A stretch of DNA of 64,000 nucleotides from Streptomyces sp. NBC_00568. GTDB lineage: Bacteria > Actinomycetota > Actinomycetes > Streptomycetales > Streptomycetaceae. Positions 42,714 to 51,298 of this stretch are shown here, in pieces. A program made the position numbers and the translations under genes. Every line of letters starts with the position of its first letter. Within the stretch, counting starts at the first letter, position 1. The stretch is taken from positions 6,501,001-6,565,000 of the forward strand of contig NZ_JAPENW010000001.1 of assembly GCF_026341855.1 (NCBI RefSeq), given 5' to 3'. The notes beneath the pieces are model-generated. The model was not told the DNA's origin. It saw only the letters and a list, made by a program, of their open reading frames with translations, and searched no databases.

Positions 42714-42921
42714 GGGTGATGCCGCACAATCACTCGCCGAGGCCACAACCTGCGGAAATGGGAGATTCACCAAGTGCGTGTGCTGTTGTCGGTTCACAGG
42801 TCGTGCAGTGATGGCGCGGCGGCGGGGGGAGTCGCGCCGCGGTCGCCGGCATCGGGCGGCGGGCCGCGGGTGGGCGCGGCGCCTGCCTTCGCGGGCACGA
42901 CCCCGGATCGGAGCCGGTGAC

Positions 42922-45069
42922 ATGAACCCCTTGACCACCAGTGCGTTCTGCCTTCCCGGGCATCTCGATCCCAAGGCCGACCCGGCGCTGATCGGCGGTG
43001 ACGAGCGGCACTTCGCGGCCATCGCGGACAGCCTCGAGCAGGCGATCGCCGAACTGTCCGACCGGCTCGACGCCGAGCGCAGGGCGCCCGGTGGCCTCGG
43101 CCGTGAGGCGATGGAGCGGGACGCGGAGATCCACCGGCTGACCGGACGTCTGCGCGCCCTGCGCCGCTTCGGCCTCGACCTGTGCCTGGGGCACATCGTC
43201 GGCGCGGACGACCCCGAGCCCGTGTACATCGGACGACTCGGCCTCACCGACAGCGACGGCCGCCGGCTGCTGACCGACTGGCGCTCTCCCGCGGCTGAGC
43301 CGTTCTTCGCCGCGACCCACGCCGACCCGATGGGCCTGGCGAGCCGCCGCAGGTACCGCTGGACCCGCGGCCGGATCAGCGACTACTGGGACGAGGTGTT
43401 CACCGCCGACGGGCTGGAACAGCACGCGGCGCTCGACGACCAGTCCGCCTTCATCGCCAGTCTCGGCAGCAACCGGTCGGCCCGGATGCGCGACGTGCTC
43501 GCCACCATCCAGTCCGACCAGGACGCCATCATCCGGGCGGGATCCCGTGGCGCGCTCGTCGTCGACGGCGGTCCGGGCACGGGCAAGACGGTCGTCGCCC
43601 TGCACCGCTCCGCCTACCTCCTCTACTCCGACCCCCGCCTCGGCCACCGTCGGGGCGGCGTGCTGTTCGTCGGTCCGCACCAGCCCTACCTGGCCTACGT
43701 CGCCGACGTCCTCCCCAGCCTCGGAGAGGAGGGCGTGCAGACCTGCACCGTGCGGGACCTCGTCGCCGAGGGAGCCGGAGCGACGATCGAGCCCGACCCG
43801 GACGTGGCCCGCCTGAAGTCGTCCGTGAACATGGTGAAGGCGATCGAGAAGGCCGTCAGGTTCTACGAGGATCCGCCCGCCCAGGGGATGACCGTCACGA
43901 CTCCTTGGTCCGACGTCCGGCTGAGCGCAGACGACTGGGCCGAGGCGTTCGAGGCGGCGGAGCCGGGCATCCCGCACAACGAGGCGCGCGACCTGATCTG
44001 GGAGGCGCTGCTCACGATCCTGATGGACAAGCACGACGGCGACGTTCCGCCCGACCTGTTCCGCAGATCGCTGCTGCACGACCGTGAGCTGGTCGGGACC
44101 CTCGACCGGGCGTGGCCGCTTCTCGAGGCGACCGACCTCGTCGGAGACCTGTGGTCGGTACCCGCCTACCTGCGGATGTGCGCTCCCTGGCTCGGCCCCG
44201 ACGACGTTCGCAGGCTTCAGCGCCCGGACGCCCAGGCCTGGACGCTGTCCGACCTGCCGATCCTGGACGCGGCACGGCAGCGGCTCGGTGACCCGGAGGC
44301 GGCACTGCGCGCACGCCGGCACGCGGCCTCCGTCGCCGCCGAACGCGAGCGCATGGCCGGCGTCATCGACAACGTGCTCGCCGCCGACGACGACGGTGAG
44401 GGCGCCGTGACGATGCTGCGCGGCCGGGACCTCCAGGACACCCTGATCGACGAGACCGGACTGCCCGTCGCCGAACCGGATCTGCTCGCCGGTCCGTTCG
44501 CCCATGTCGTGGTGGACGAGGCGCAGGAACTGACCGACGCGGAGTGGCAGATGCTGCTGCTGCGCTGCCCGTCCCGGAGCTTCACCATCGTCGGGGACCG
44601 CGCCCAGGCCAGGCACGGCTTCACCGAGTCGTGGCAGGAACGGCTCGGGCGGATCGGACTCGACCGGATCGACGTGGCCTCCCTGACCATCAACTACCGG
44701 ACGCCGGAAGAGGTCATGGCTGAGGCCGAGTCGGTCATCCGGGCCGCGCTCCCGGACGCCAACGTGCCGACGTCCGTCCGCAGCGCAGGCCTCCCCGTCG
44801 TCCACGGATCGGTCGCGGAGCTGGACTCGATCCTCGACAACTGGCTCCTCACGCATGCCGAGGGGATCGCCTGCGTCATCGGCGATCCCACGTTCCGGGC
44901 GACGTCCCGCGTCCAGTCGCTGGCCCCGGAGCTGTCGAAGGGGCTCGAGTTCGACCTGGTCGTCCTCGTCGACCCGGAGGAGTTCGGCGAGGGTGTCGAA
45001 GGAGCGGTCGACCGCTATGTCGCGATGACCAGGGCGACCCGGCAACTCGTCGTCCTCACGAGCTCCTGA
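42922..45069 (+). CDS. helR: RNA polymerase recycling motor ATPase HelR (HelD-like)
   Basis: 715 residues, superfamily-1 helicase-like ATPase of the HelD group. HelR releases stalled RNA polymerase and displaces rifamycins from it, giving rifamycin tolerance. The N-terminal coiled-coil arm (HFAAIADSLEQAIAELSDRLDAE) is followed by Walker A VVDGGPGTGKTVVALHRSAYLLY (about 213-230), the Walker B VVVDEAQELTDAEWQML (about 528), FTIVGDRAQARHGF, TINYRTPEEVM and the C-terminal KGLEFDLVVLVDPE and YVAMTRATRQLVVL. An RAE precedes it, strong independent support. ATG 42922 has GGAG eight nt upstream; the frame is open earlier but the extension is arginine-rich. Confidence 0.93.
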   Translation: MNPLTTSAFCLPGHLDPKADPALIGGDERHFAAIADSLEQAIAELSDRLDAERRAPGGLGREAMERDAEIHRLTGRLRALRRFGLDLCLGHIVGADDPEPVYIGRLGLTDSDGRRLLTDWRSPAAEPFFAATHADPMGLASRRRYRWTRGRISDYWDEVFTADGLEQHAALDDQSAFIASLGSNRSARMRDVLATIQSDQDAIIRAGSRGALVVDGGPGTGKTVVALHRSAYLLYSDPRLGHRRGGVLFVGPHQPYLAYVADVLPSLGEEGVQTCTVRDLVAEGAGATIEPDPDVARLKSSVNMVKAIEKAVRFYEDPPAQGMTVTTPWSDVRLSADDWAEAFEAAEPGIPHNEARDLIWEALLTILMDKHDGDVPPDLFRRSLLHDRELVGTLDRAWPLLEATDLVGDLWSVPAYLRMCAPWLGPDDVRRLQRPDAQAWTLSDLPILDAARQRLGDPEAALRARRHAASVAAERERMAGVIDNVLAADDDGEGAVTMLRGRDLQDTLIDETGLPVAEPDLLAGPFAHVVVDEAQELTDAEWQMLLLRCPSRSFTIVGDRAQARHGFTESWQERLGRIGLDRIDVASLTINYRTPEEVMAEAESVIRAALPDANVPTSVRSAGLPVVHGSVAELDSILDNWLLTHAEGIACVIGDPTFRATSRVQSLAPELSKGLEFDLVVLVDPEEFGEGVEGAVDRYVAMTRATRQLVVLTSS

Positions 45070-45171
45070 AGCCGACCGGCACCGCGTGACCGCCGCCTGA
45101 CGGCCCGGTCGGCGGGGCCATGGCGCGCGGGACCCGCCGATCGAGCAGGAGGCGCCGCCGGCCAGGCGGTT

Positions 45172-45213
45172 GCCGGTTGTCGGTCTGCCCGGGTGGGCAG
45201 GCCGACAACCGGC
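45172..45213. terminator. Long hairpin terminator between helR and the permease gene
   Basis: A 19-bp stem: 45172-45190 pairs with 45195-45213 around a gggt loop, with a single G-U pair (45184/45201). It sits between two convergent genes and likely terminates both. No T-run. Confidence 0.8.
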
Positions 45214-45256
45214 GGACGGGAGACCGATCGGCGGTACGTGGCCGACGGGCGACGGC

Positions 45257-46612
45257 CTAGGCGCCGGACGGGGCGGCCTCGGGTTCGACGCCGGCCTCGG
45301 ACGAACTCGCCCTGCTGGGCAGGTGATTGAACAGAAGGTTCAAGGCGATCGCCGTCAGACACCCGGCGCTGATCCCGCTGTTCATCACCGTCTGGAACCA
45401 GTCCGGGAACTTCCCGTAGACGCCCGGCACCCCGACCGGCAGCATGCCGATCGCGACCGAAACGGCCACCACCGTCAGGTTGTTGTTGCCCTTGAAGTCC
45501 ACCTCGGCGAGCGTGCGCAGACCGCTCGCGGCGACCGTTCCGAACATCACCAGACCCGCGCCGCCGAGCACGGGCGCGGGTATCGCCGCGACCACGGCAC
45601 CCAGCTTCGGCAGCAGGCCGAGCACGACGAGCATGCCGCCCGCGGCGGCGACCACCCAGCGGCTGCGCACCCGGGTCATGCCGACGAGGCCCACGTTCTG
45701 CGCGAACGCGGTGTACGGGAAGGTGTTGAAGACGCCGCCGAGCACGGTGGACAGGCCGTCGGCGCGCAGACCGTCCGCGAGGGTCCGCGGTTCGACCGGC
45801 CGGCCGGTCATCTCGCCGACGGCGATGAAGTCACCGGTCGTCTCGGTCATGGTCACCAGGGCCACGACCAGCATCGAGACGATCGCGGAGACGTGGAACG
45901 ACGGCGCTCCGAAGTGGAACGGCGTGCTGATCCCCACCCAGTCGGCGTCCCCGACCCCGCCGAAGTCCGTGAATCCGAACGGCACCGCGACCGCGAGACC
46001 CACGGCGATGCCGATGAGGACCGCGACGCGGCTCAGGAAGGCCGGTGCGAACCGCTGTACGCCGATCACCACGGCCAGGACGAAACCGGCGAGCGCCAGG
46101 TTCTTCGGCTCCCCGAAGTCCTTCGAGCCGACGCCTCCCGCGGCCCAGTTGCCCGCCACCGGCAGCAGCGAGACACCGATGATCAGGATGACCGTGCCCG
46201 TGACCAGTGGCGGGAAGAAGCGCAGCAGCCTTCCGAAGACCGGGGCGAGCAGGACGATCGCGAGGCCCGCGACGATCACCGACCCGTAGATGGCGGGCAG
46301 TCCGCCGTCCGTCGTACCGATGAGCACCATGGGGGAGACGGCGGCGAAGGTGCAGCCCTGCATGATCGGCAGTCGTACGCCGAAGCGCCAGAAGCCCACG
46401 CACTGGATCAGCGTCGCGATTCCGCACACGAGCAGGTCCGCGGTGATCAGGTAGGCCAGATCGGCGGGGGAGAGTTTCATCGCGCCGCCCACGATCAGCG
46501 GGACGGCCACCGCGCCCGCGTACATCGCGAGCACATGCTGAAGTCCGAACGCGGCCAGGCGGCTCACGGGTGGAACCTCGTCGACGGGATGCACGGGAGC
46601 GGTGGTTGCCAT
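45257..46612 (-). CDS. Uracil/xanthine permease (NCS2 family)
   Basis: 451 residues, about 12-14 membrane helices. NCS2 hallmarks: LQHVLAMYAGAVAVPLIVGGA, LPIMQGCTFAAVSPM, the substrate-site TMTETTGDFIAVGEMTG, FNTFPYTAFAQNVGLVGMTRVRSRWVV and GAGLVMFGTVAASGLRTL. The QNVGLV motif and ETTGDF region are those of the xanthine/uric-acid branch (PucJ/XanQ-like) rather than UraA. It probably imports purines by proton symport. ATG 46612 has TGGAG five nt upstream (GTG 46618 also in frame). The C-terminal tail is acidic and soluble. No purine catabolic genes are adjacent. Confidence 0.9.
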   Translation of the reverse strand: MATTAPVHPVDEVPPVSRLAAFGLQHVLAMYAGAVAVPLIVGGAMKLSPADLAYLITADLLVCGIATLIQCVGFWRFGVRLPIMQGCTFAAVSPMVLIGTTDGGLPAIYGSVIVAGLAIVLLAPVFGRLLRFFPPLVTGTVILIIGVSLLPVAGNWAAGGVGSKDFGEPKNLALAGFVLAVVIGVQRFAPAFLSRVAVLIGIAVGLAVAVPFGFTDFGGVGDADWVGISTPFHFGAPSFHVSAIVSMLVVALVTMTETTGDFIAVGEMTGRPVEPRTLADGLRADGLSTVLGGVFNTFPYTAFAQNVGLVGMTRVRSRWVVAAAGGMLVVLGLLPKLGAVVAAIPAPVLGGAGLVMFGTVAASGLRTLAEVDFKGNNNLTVVAVSVAIGMLPVGVPGVYGKFPDWFQTVMNSGISAGCLTAIALNLLFNHLPSRASSSEAGVEPEAAPSGA

Positions 46613-46694
46613 GGGCACTCCAGAGGGCTGCGGGAGAGGGGAAGGGGCCGTACGACACGAGTTCGCCCGGACAGCACGAGACCGTAGAGGGCTT

Positions 46695-46703
46695 AAACAG
46701 TTT
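46695..46703. promoter_or_regulatory. AT-rich palindrome upstream of the permease gene
   Basis: AAACAGTTT, 83 bp upstream of the permease start, in a short AT-rich patch (GGCTTAAACAGTTTGTTGAT) that differs from the GC-rich surroundings. It may be a promoter or repressor site for the permease; I find no riboswitch-like structure. Confidence 0.4.
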
Positions 46704-46895
46704 GTTGATTTCCGGTCTGTTGCCGATATGTGTCATGCCCACGGAACTGCCACGGACTCCGCCGCGACCCCGCGCGGTGCACCGGACACCGCCCGCGCCA
46801 CGACAGTCTTGCGCCGACCGGATGCCCGCCCCGCCCTGCCTTCGCCGGGGTCACCTGGTCCTCGCCGGGCCCCGTCAGGCCTTGGCCGGCCTATG

Positions 46896-48245
46896 TCAGG
46901 CTCCCGCCGTCCCGGCCGCCGTCCACAGTGCGTCCCAGTCGGGAAGCTTGACCACGCGGCGGCCCAGCTCGGCTCCGAGTTCCGCCTCGGCCCGCTCGAT
47001 CGCCTGCCACCCGGCCCATTCGACCGGTCGTACCCCCTCGGCCCGCAGCGCCGCGAGCGGATCCTCGGCGACCTCTCGTCGTACGAGCGCGGGGGCGTCC
47101 TCCAGCAGGGAGGCCACCGTCTCCTTGGCGCACGGGCGATTGGTTCCGATGACCCCGGTCGGGCCGCGCTTGATCCAGCCCGCCACGTACTCGCCCGGCG
47201 CCACCACGCCGTCCCGCAGGACCCGTCCCGCCAGCTGGGGCACCGTGCCGCGGCCGGGGTCGAACGGCAGCCCCTCCAGCGGAACCCCGCGATAGCCCAC
47301 CGAACGCAGCACCAACTGGGCCTCGATGTCCTCGAATCGGCCGGTCCCCGTCACCCCGCCCGCTCCGTCCGGCACCGTCCGCTCGAAACGCACCGCGCCC
47401 ACGCGCCCACCGTCGGCGAGGAGTTCGACGGGACGCAGGAAGAAGCGCGGGCGGATCAGGCGCGGGCGGTCCAGCGGCGCGGCCGCCGCCCATCCCCGGA
47501 GCACCTCCACGTTGCGGCGCTGCGCGGCGGGCAGTCCCGACGGATCGAGGTAAGCCGGATCGAGAGCCAACTCCGCCTCGTCCACGATGATTTCGGCCTC
47601 AGGCAGGGAGCCCAGCTCGCGCAGTTCCTTGGTGGTGAAGCGGGCCTGCGACGGTCCGCGCCGCCCGACCATGCTGATCTCGGTGATCTCGCTCGCGGCC
47701 AGTGCGTCGAGTGCCGCCTGCGGCATGTCGGTGGGGCTCAGCTCGGGTGCGCCGCGGGCCAGGATCCGGGTCACATCGACGGCGACGTTCCCGATGCCGA
47801 TGACCACGGCCGAGCGCGCGCCGCGCACGAATCCGTCGGCCACCGAGTCGGGATGGGCGCTGTACCAGGACACGAACTCGGTCGCCGACCAGCTGCCGGG
47901 CAGGTCCTCACCGGGCACGCCGAGATGACGGTCGGTGGCGGCGCCCACGCAGTACACGACCGCGTGGTACAGCTCCCGCAGCCGCGCCACCGGCACTCCG
48001 CCCGGGCCCACCTGTACGCCGCCGAGGAACCGCACCCGCTCGTCCTCCAGGACGGTCCGCAGGTTGTTCTGGAGCGACTTGATCTTCTCGTGGTCGGGTG
48101 CCACTCCGTAGCGCACCAGGCCGTACGGGCAGGGCAACCGGTCCAGGACGTCGACCCGGACGTCGGGCGGGCCGCTCCGCTGGACAAGACCCTGCGCGCT
48201 GTAGACCCCACTGGGCCCCGAGCCGACGACGGCGACATGCAGCAC
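46896..48245 (-). CDS. FprA-type ferredoxin/adrenodoxin-NADP+ reductase
   Basis: 449 residues. FAD motif HVAVVGSGPSGVYSAQGL at the N-terminus, then CPYGLVRYGVAPDHEKIK (conserved in adrenodoxin reductase and FprA), NADP motif VVIGIGNVAVDVTRILARG, ISMVGRRGPSQARFTTKELREL, and the C-terminal VAGWIKRGPTGVIGTNRPCAKET. It moves electrons from NADPH to ferredoxins that feed P450s and other oxygenases. GTG 48245 has AGGAG seven nt upstream. No ferredoxin or P450 gene is next to it, so it likely serves distant partners. Confidence 0.92.
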   Translation of the reverse strand: MLHVAVVGSGPSGVYSAQGLVQRSGPPDVRVDVLDRLPCPYGLVRYGVAPDHEKIKSLQNNLRTVLEDERVRFLGGVQVGPGGVPVARLRELYHAVVYCVGAATDRHLGVPGEDLPGSWSATEFVSWYSAHPDSVADGFVRGARSAVVIGIGNVAVDVTRILARGAPELSPTDMPQAALDALAASEITEISMVGRRGPSQARFTTKELRELGSLPEAEIIVDEAELALDPAYLDPSGLPAAQRRNVEVLRGWAAAAPLDRPRLIRPRFFLRPVELLADGGRVGAVRFERTVPDGAGGVTGTGRFEDIEAQLVLRSVGYRGVPLEGLPFDPGRGTVPQLAGRVLRDGVVAPGEYVAGWIKRGPTGVIGTNRPCAKETVASLLEDAPALVRREVAEDPLAALRAEGVRPVEWAGWQAIERAEAELGAELGRRVVKLPDWDALWTAAGTAGA

Positions 48246-48404
48246 TGCGGAACTCCTTACCCGAGGGATCAGGAAGATCGCTGACAGGACATCGCTGGTG
48301 CTTCCAGCATCGCACCACCGGTGCTCCGCTGACAGGGTGCGGTGCGTGGTGTCCGCGCGCGTGTCCGTTCGTATGGAATGTGATGATGCGGTTACGTTCC
48401 GTTT

Positions 48405-48929
48405 GTGCTAGAAGCATCGTTTCTTAATCTGTCCGACCGCTGCCGCACGGACGGCGCGGTGTCCGTGCGGCCGGCCTGGGAGGTGCGGGAGTCCGAGGCC
48501 GGGGCCACGTCCTGGTTCGACGTCCGGCTGGCCTTCACCGACGGTGCCCGGGTCGACCTGCTCGCCGTGCTGTCGGAGGCGGGCCTGTCGATCGAGGACG
48601 TACGCGCCGAGCCGCCCCTCTCTCTGGACGACCTCGCGGCGGTCGCCGACTGGATCGAGGAGCCGCTGTTCGAGGCGTGCGGGAGCGGCCTCGGCGCCGG
48701 CCCCGGCCAGGAGCGCGAGAGTCAGGCGCGTCGTGCCCGGCCCGCCTGGCCGCGCGGGGTCGAGGGCCGGCTGCTGGTCGCGCGGGAGTACCGGGCGGCG
48801 CAGGAGGACGGCGTGGACCCGGTGCTCGCGGTCATGGGCGCCACCGGCCACAGCCGCCGCAAGTCCCTGAGGCTGATCGCGGGGGCGCGCGACGCCGGGT
48901 TCCTGACGCCCCGGCACGCCCGCCGCTGA
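48405..48929 (+). CDS. DUF6214 family protein
   Basis: 174 residues, cytoplasmic. The conserved N-terminal half VSVRPAWEVRESEAGATSWFDVRLAFTDGARVDLLAVLSEAGLSIEDVRAEPPLSLDDLAAVADWIE is typical of this Streptomyces family; the C-terminal half is a helical DNA-binding-like region (ARRARPAWPRGVEGRLLVAREYRAAQEDGVDPVLAVMGATGHSRRKSLRLIAGARDAGFL) that looks like a helix-turn-helix. Function unknown. The GTG at 48405 may be leaderless, since no Shine-Dalgarno is present; a GTG at 48462 (MSVRPAWEV) is an alternative start. Divergent from the FprA gene. Confidence 0.78.
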   Translation: MLEASFLNLSDRCRTDGAVSVRPAWEVRESEAGATSWFDVRLAFTDGARVDLLAVLSEAGLSIEDVRAEPPLSLDDLAAVADWIEEPLFEACGSGLGAGPGQERESQARRARPAWPRGVEGRLLVAREYRAAQEDGVDPVLAVMGATGHSRRKSLRLIAGARDAGFLTPRHARR

Positions 48930-48950
48930 CACCGTCGACGGGCGAGACCC

Positions 48951-49601
48951 TCAGGACATCTCGCGCATCCTGGTGATCTCGCTCGTCTGCTGTGCGATCA
49001 CGTCGTCGGCCATCTCCTCGATCTGGATGTTGTTGCCCTGGGCCTTCACCTCGGTGGCCATGGTGATCGCCCCGTCGTGATGGGTGATCATCAGCTCGAG
49101 GAAGAGCCGGTCGAAGGTCTTGCCCTTCGCCGCCCGCAACTTCGTGAGCTGGGCCTTCGTCGCCATCCCGGGCATGGCGGCGTGCTCGTGTCCCTGGGCG
49201 GTACCGGCCTCGTCGTGCGCCTCGAGCCAGCTCTTCATGGTGGTGATCTCCGGCCCCTGCGCGGCCGTGATCCGTGCGGCGATCCGCTTCACATCGCCCG
49301 ACTTCGCCCGGTCCGGGGCCAGTTCGGTCATCTCCAGGGCCTGGGTGTGATGGGCGATCATCATCCGCGCGTAGGCGAGGTCCGCCGAATTGGGGGAGTC
49401 GTCGTCCCCGCGCCGCTCGGCCGCGTCCTTGGCGGAGAGGGTTTCGGCCGCTTCTCCGGGCTTGCCGGGCGCGATCACCGAAGGGCCGCCGGTCTCGGCG
49501 GACTCGGTCCCGGAACCGGAGTCGCAGCCTGCCAGCGCGAGCACGGCGGCGGCCAGCGACGCCGTGACCAGGGAGGTACGGGACGTATGACCAGCGAGCA
49601 C
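48951..49601 (-). CDS. DUF305 lipoprotein
   Basis: 216 residues. A lipoprotein signal (TASLAAAVLALAGC) with the lipid-attachment Cys near residue 27 places it on the outer face of the membrane. The DUF305 ferritin-like four-helix domain has two His-His metal motifs: YARMMIAHHTQALEMTEL and LFLELMITHHDGAITMA, and an intervening HEHAAMPGM, which favour metal (copper or iron) binding. GTG 49601 has AGGAGG five nt upstream. It is divergent from the LVIVD-repeat protein; the two families co-occur often in Streptomyces and may act together. Confidence 0.88.
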   Translation of the reverse strand: MLAGHTSRTSLVTASLAAAVLALAGCDSGSGTESAETGGPSVIAPGKPGEAAETLSAKDAAERRGDDDSPNSADLAYARMMIAHHTQALEMTELAPDRAKSGDVKRIAARITAAQGPEITTMKSWLEAHDEAGTAQGHEHAAMPGMATKAQLTKLRAAKGKTFDRLFLELMITHHDGAITMATEVKAQGNNIQIEEMADDVIAQQTSEITRMREMS

Positions 49602-49760
49602 AGCGGCCTCCTGCGGCACACGAATCGGCGGACATCTCACGGGTGTTGATAACCGTCCTGGCACCTGCCCGAACGTGACTGATCAAAAAACGTTCGTTGC
49701 GGCTACGTTGCCATCTGTTGATCTGCCCATGGTGCGGACGATACTTCAGGGGTCCGTGAA

Positions 49761-49778
49761 CCGTTCAACTGCGAACGG
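49761..49778. promoter_or_regulatory. Inverted repeat upstream of the LVIVD gene
   Basis: CCGTTC - aactgc - GAACGG, a perfect 6-bp repeat with a 6-nt spacer, 17 bp before the start codon and upstream of the AAGGGAGA ribosome site. It could form a small leader hairpin or be a repressor site. Confidence 0.45.
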
Positions 49779-49795
49779 CTACAAGGGAGAACACA

Positions 49796-51298
49796 GTGAC
49801 CCTGTTGAACAGCCCCCGAACGCGGCGCAGACGACTGGGAGTTGCCGTAGCCGCGGCCGGACTTCTGGCCGCGCTGTTAACGGCCGGCCCGGCGGCCGCC
49901 ACCCCCGACCCCGGGGACGGGCCCACCGCGCGGCAGCAGATCTCCAAGAGCGACGAGGCCGAGGCGAGGGCGGCGATAGCGAGCGGCGAGATACCCGGAG
50001 TGGACGAGGTCGTCCACTCCGACAACATCGAGCATCTCGCCAACGTCCCCAAGGAGGCCTTCACCGGCCTCAATTCGGACCTGGCCTTCCAGGGCCGGTA
50101 CGCGTTCGCCGGCAACTACGACGGCTTCCGCATCTTCGACATCAGCGACCCGAAGGCTCCGAAGACGGTCGCGCAGGTGCTCTGCCCGGGCTCGCAGAAC
50201 GACATCTCCGTCTCCGGCGACCTGCTCTTCGTGTCGACCGACTCCTCGCGCAGCGACAACTCCTGCGCCAGCACCTCGCAACCCGCGACGGAGAAGTCGT
50301 CGTGGGAGGGCATGAAGATCTTCGACATCAGCGACAAGGCGAACCCGAAGTACGTCGCCGCCGTCGAGACGTCCTGCGGCTCGCACACCCACTCGCTGGT
50401 CCCCGAGCGCAAGAACGTCTACGTCTACGTCTCCTCGTACTCGCCGAACGCCACCTTCCCCGACTGCCAGCCCCCGCACGACGGCATCTCGGTCATCAAG
50501 GTCCCGCGCAAGGCCCCCGAGAAGGCGGCCGTGGTGAGCTTCCCCGTGCTCTTCCCGGGCGAGGGTCCCGACGGCGGCGGGAACCCGGGCGGGCCCACCA
50601 ACCCGGGCGTCTCCAAGACCACCGGCTGCCACGACATCACGGTCCTGCCGTCGAAGGATCTGGCCGCGGGCGCCTGCATGGGCGACGGCATCCTGTTCTC
50701 CATCAAGGACCCGGAGAACCCGAAGGTCATCGACCAGGTCGAGGACAACGTGAACTTCGCGTTCTGGCACTCGGCGACCTTCAACCAGAAGGCAAACAAG
50801 GTCGTGTTCACCGATGAGCTGGGCGGCGGCGGTGCGGCTACCTGCAACGCGGCGATCGGTCCGAACCGCGGCGCCGACGGCGTCTACGACATCGTCGGCA
50901 GGGGCGACCACCGCAAGCTCGTCTTCAAGAGCTACTACAAGATTCCCCGCCACCAGGCCGACACCGAGAACTGCGTGGCCCACAACGGCTCGCTGATCCC
51001 CGTCAGGGGCAAGGACCTCATGGTCCAGGCCTGGTACCAGGGCGGCGTCTCCGTCTGGGACTTCACCGACTCCGCCAACCCCAAGGAGATCGCCTACTTC
51101 GAGCGCGGCCCGCTGTCCGCGGACACCCTCCAGATCGGCGGATCCTGGTCGGCGTACTACTACAACGGCTACATCTACTCGAACGACATCGCCAAGGGCT
51201 TCGACGTCCTGAAGCTCAGCGACCGGCGCACGGATCCGGCCAAGAAGGTCCACCTGCGCGAGCTCAACGTCCAGACGCAGCCGGACTACTTCGACTGA
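49796..51298 (+). CDS. Secreted LVIVD-repeat beta-propeller protein
   Basis: 500 residues with a twin-Arg-like, long signal peptide (RTRRRRLGVAVAAAGLLAALLTAGPAAA). LVIVD-type repeats follow: YDGFRIFDISDPKAPKTV, EGMKIFDISDKANPKYV, ILFSIKDPENPKVI, GVSVWDFTDSANPKEIAYF and KGFDVLKLSDRRTDP. Such proteins are exported propellers of unknown function. The RRRR tract suggests Tat export, but a Sec route is possible. GTG 49796 has AGGGAGA upstream. Its last 13 bp overlap the 3' end of the convergent tetR gene; a perfect 14-bp-stem hairpin inside tetR probably terminates it. Confidence 0.87.
   Translation: MTLLNSPRTRRRRLGVAVAAAGLLAALLTAGPAAATPDPGDGPTARQQISKSDEAEARAAIASGEIPGVDEVVHSDNIEHLANVPKEAFTGLNSDLAFQGRYAFAGNYDGFRIFDISDPKAPKTVAQVLCPGSQNDISVSGDLLFVSTDSSRSDNSCASTSQPATEKSSWEGMKIFDISDKANPKYVAAVETSCGSHTHSLVPERKNVYVYVSSYSPNATFPDCQPPHDGISVIKVPRKAPEKAAVVSFPVLFPGEGPDGGGNPGGPTNPGVSKTTGCHDITVLPSKDLAAGACMGDGILFSIKDPENPKVIDQVEDNVNFAFWHSATFNQKANKVVFTDELGGGGAATCNAAIGPNRGADGVYDIVGRGDHRKLVFKSYYKIPRHQADTENCVAHNGSLIPVRGKDLMVQAWYQGGVSVWDFTDSANPKEIAYFERGPLSADTLQIGGSWSAYYYNGYIYSNDIAKGFDVLKLSDRRTDPAKKVHLRELNVQTQPDYFD

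Noticed and set aside
42759..42811. 17-codon leader peptide overlapping an in-frame ATG of helR (TGATG junction)
   Set aside because: No convincing ribosome site, and starting helR at 42811 would add an arginine-rich 37-residue stretch not typical of HelR; the ATG at 42922 with GGAG is better.
46613..46895. Purine or xanthine riboswitch upstream of the permease gene
   Set aside because: No conserved riboswitch core could be recognised; only a short AT-rich palindrome is present.
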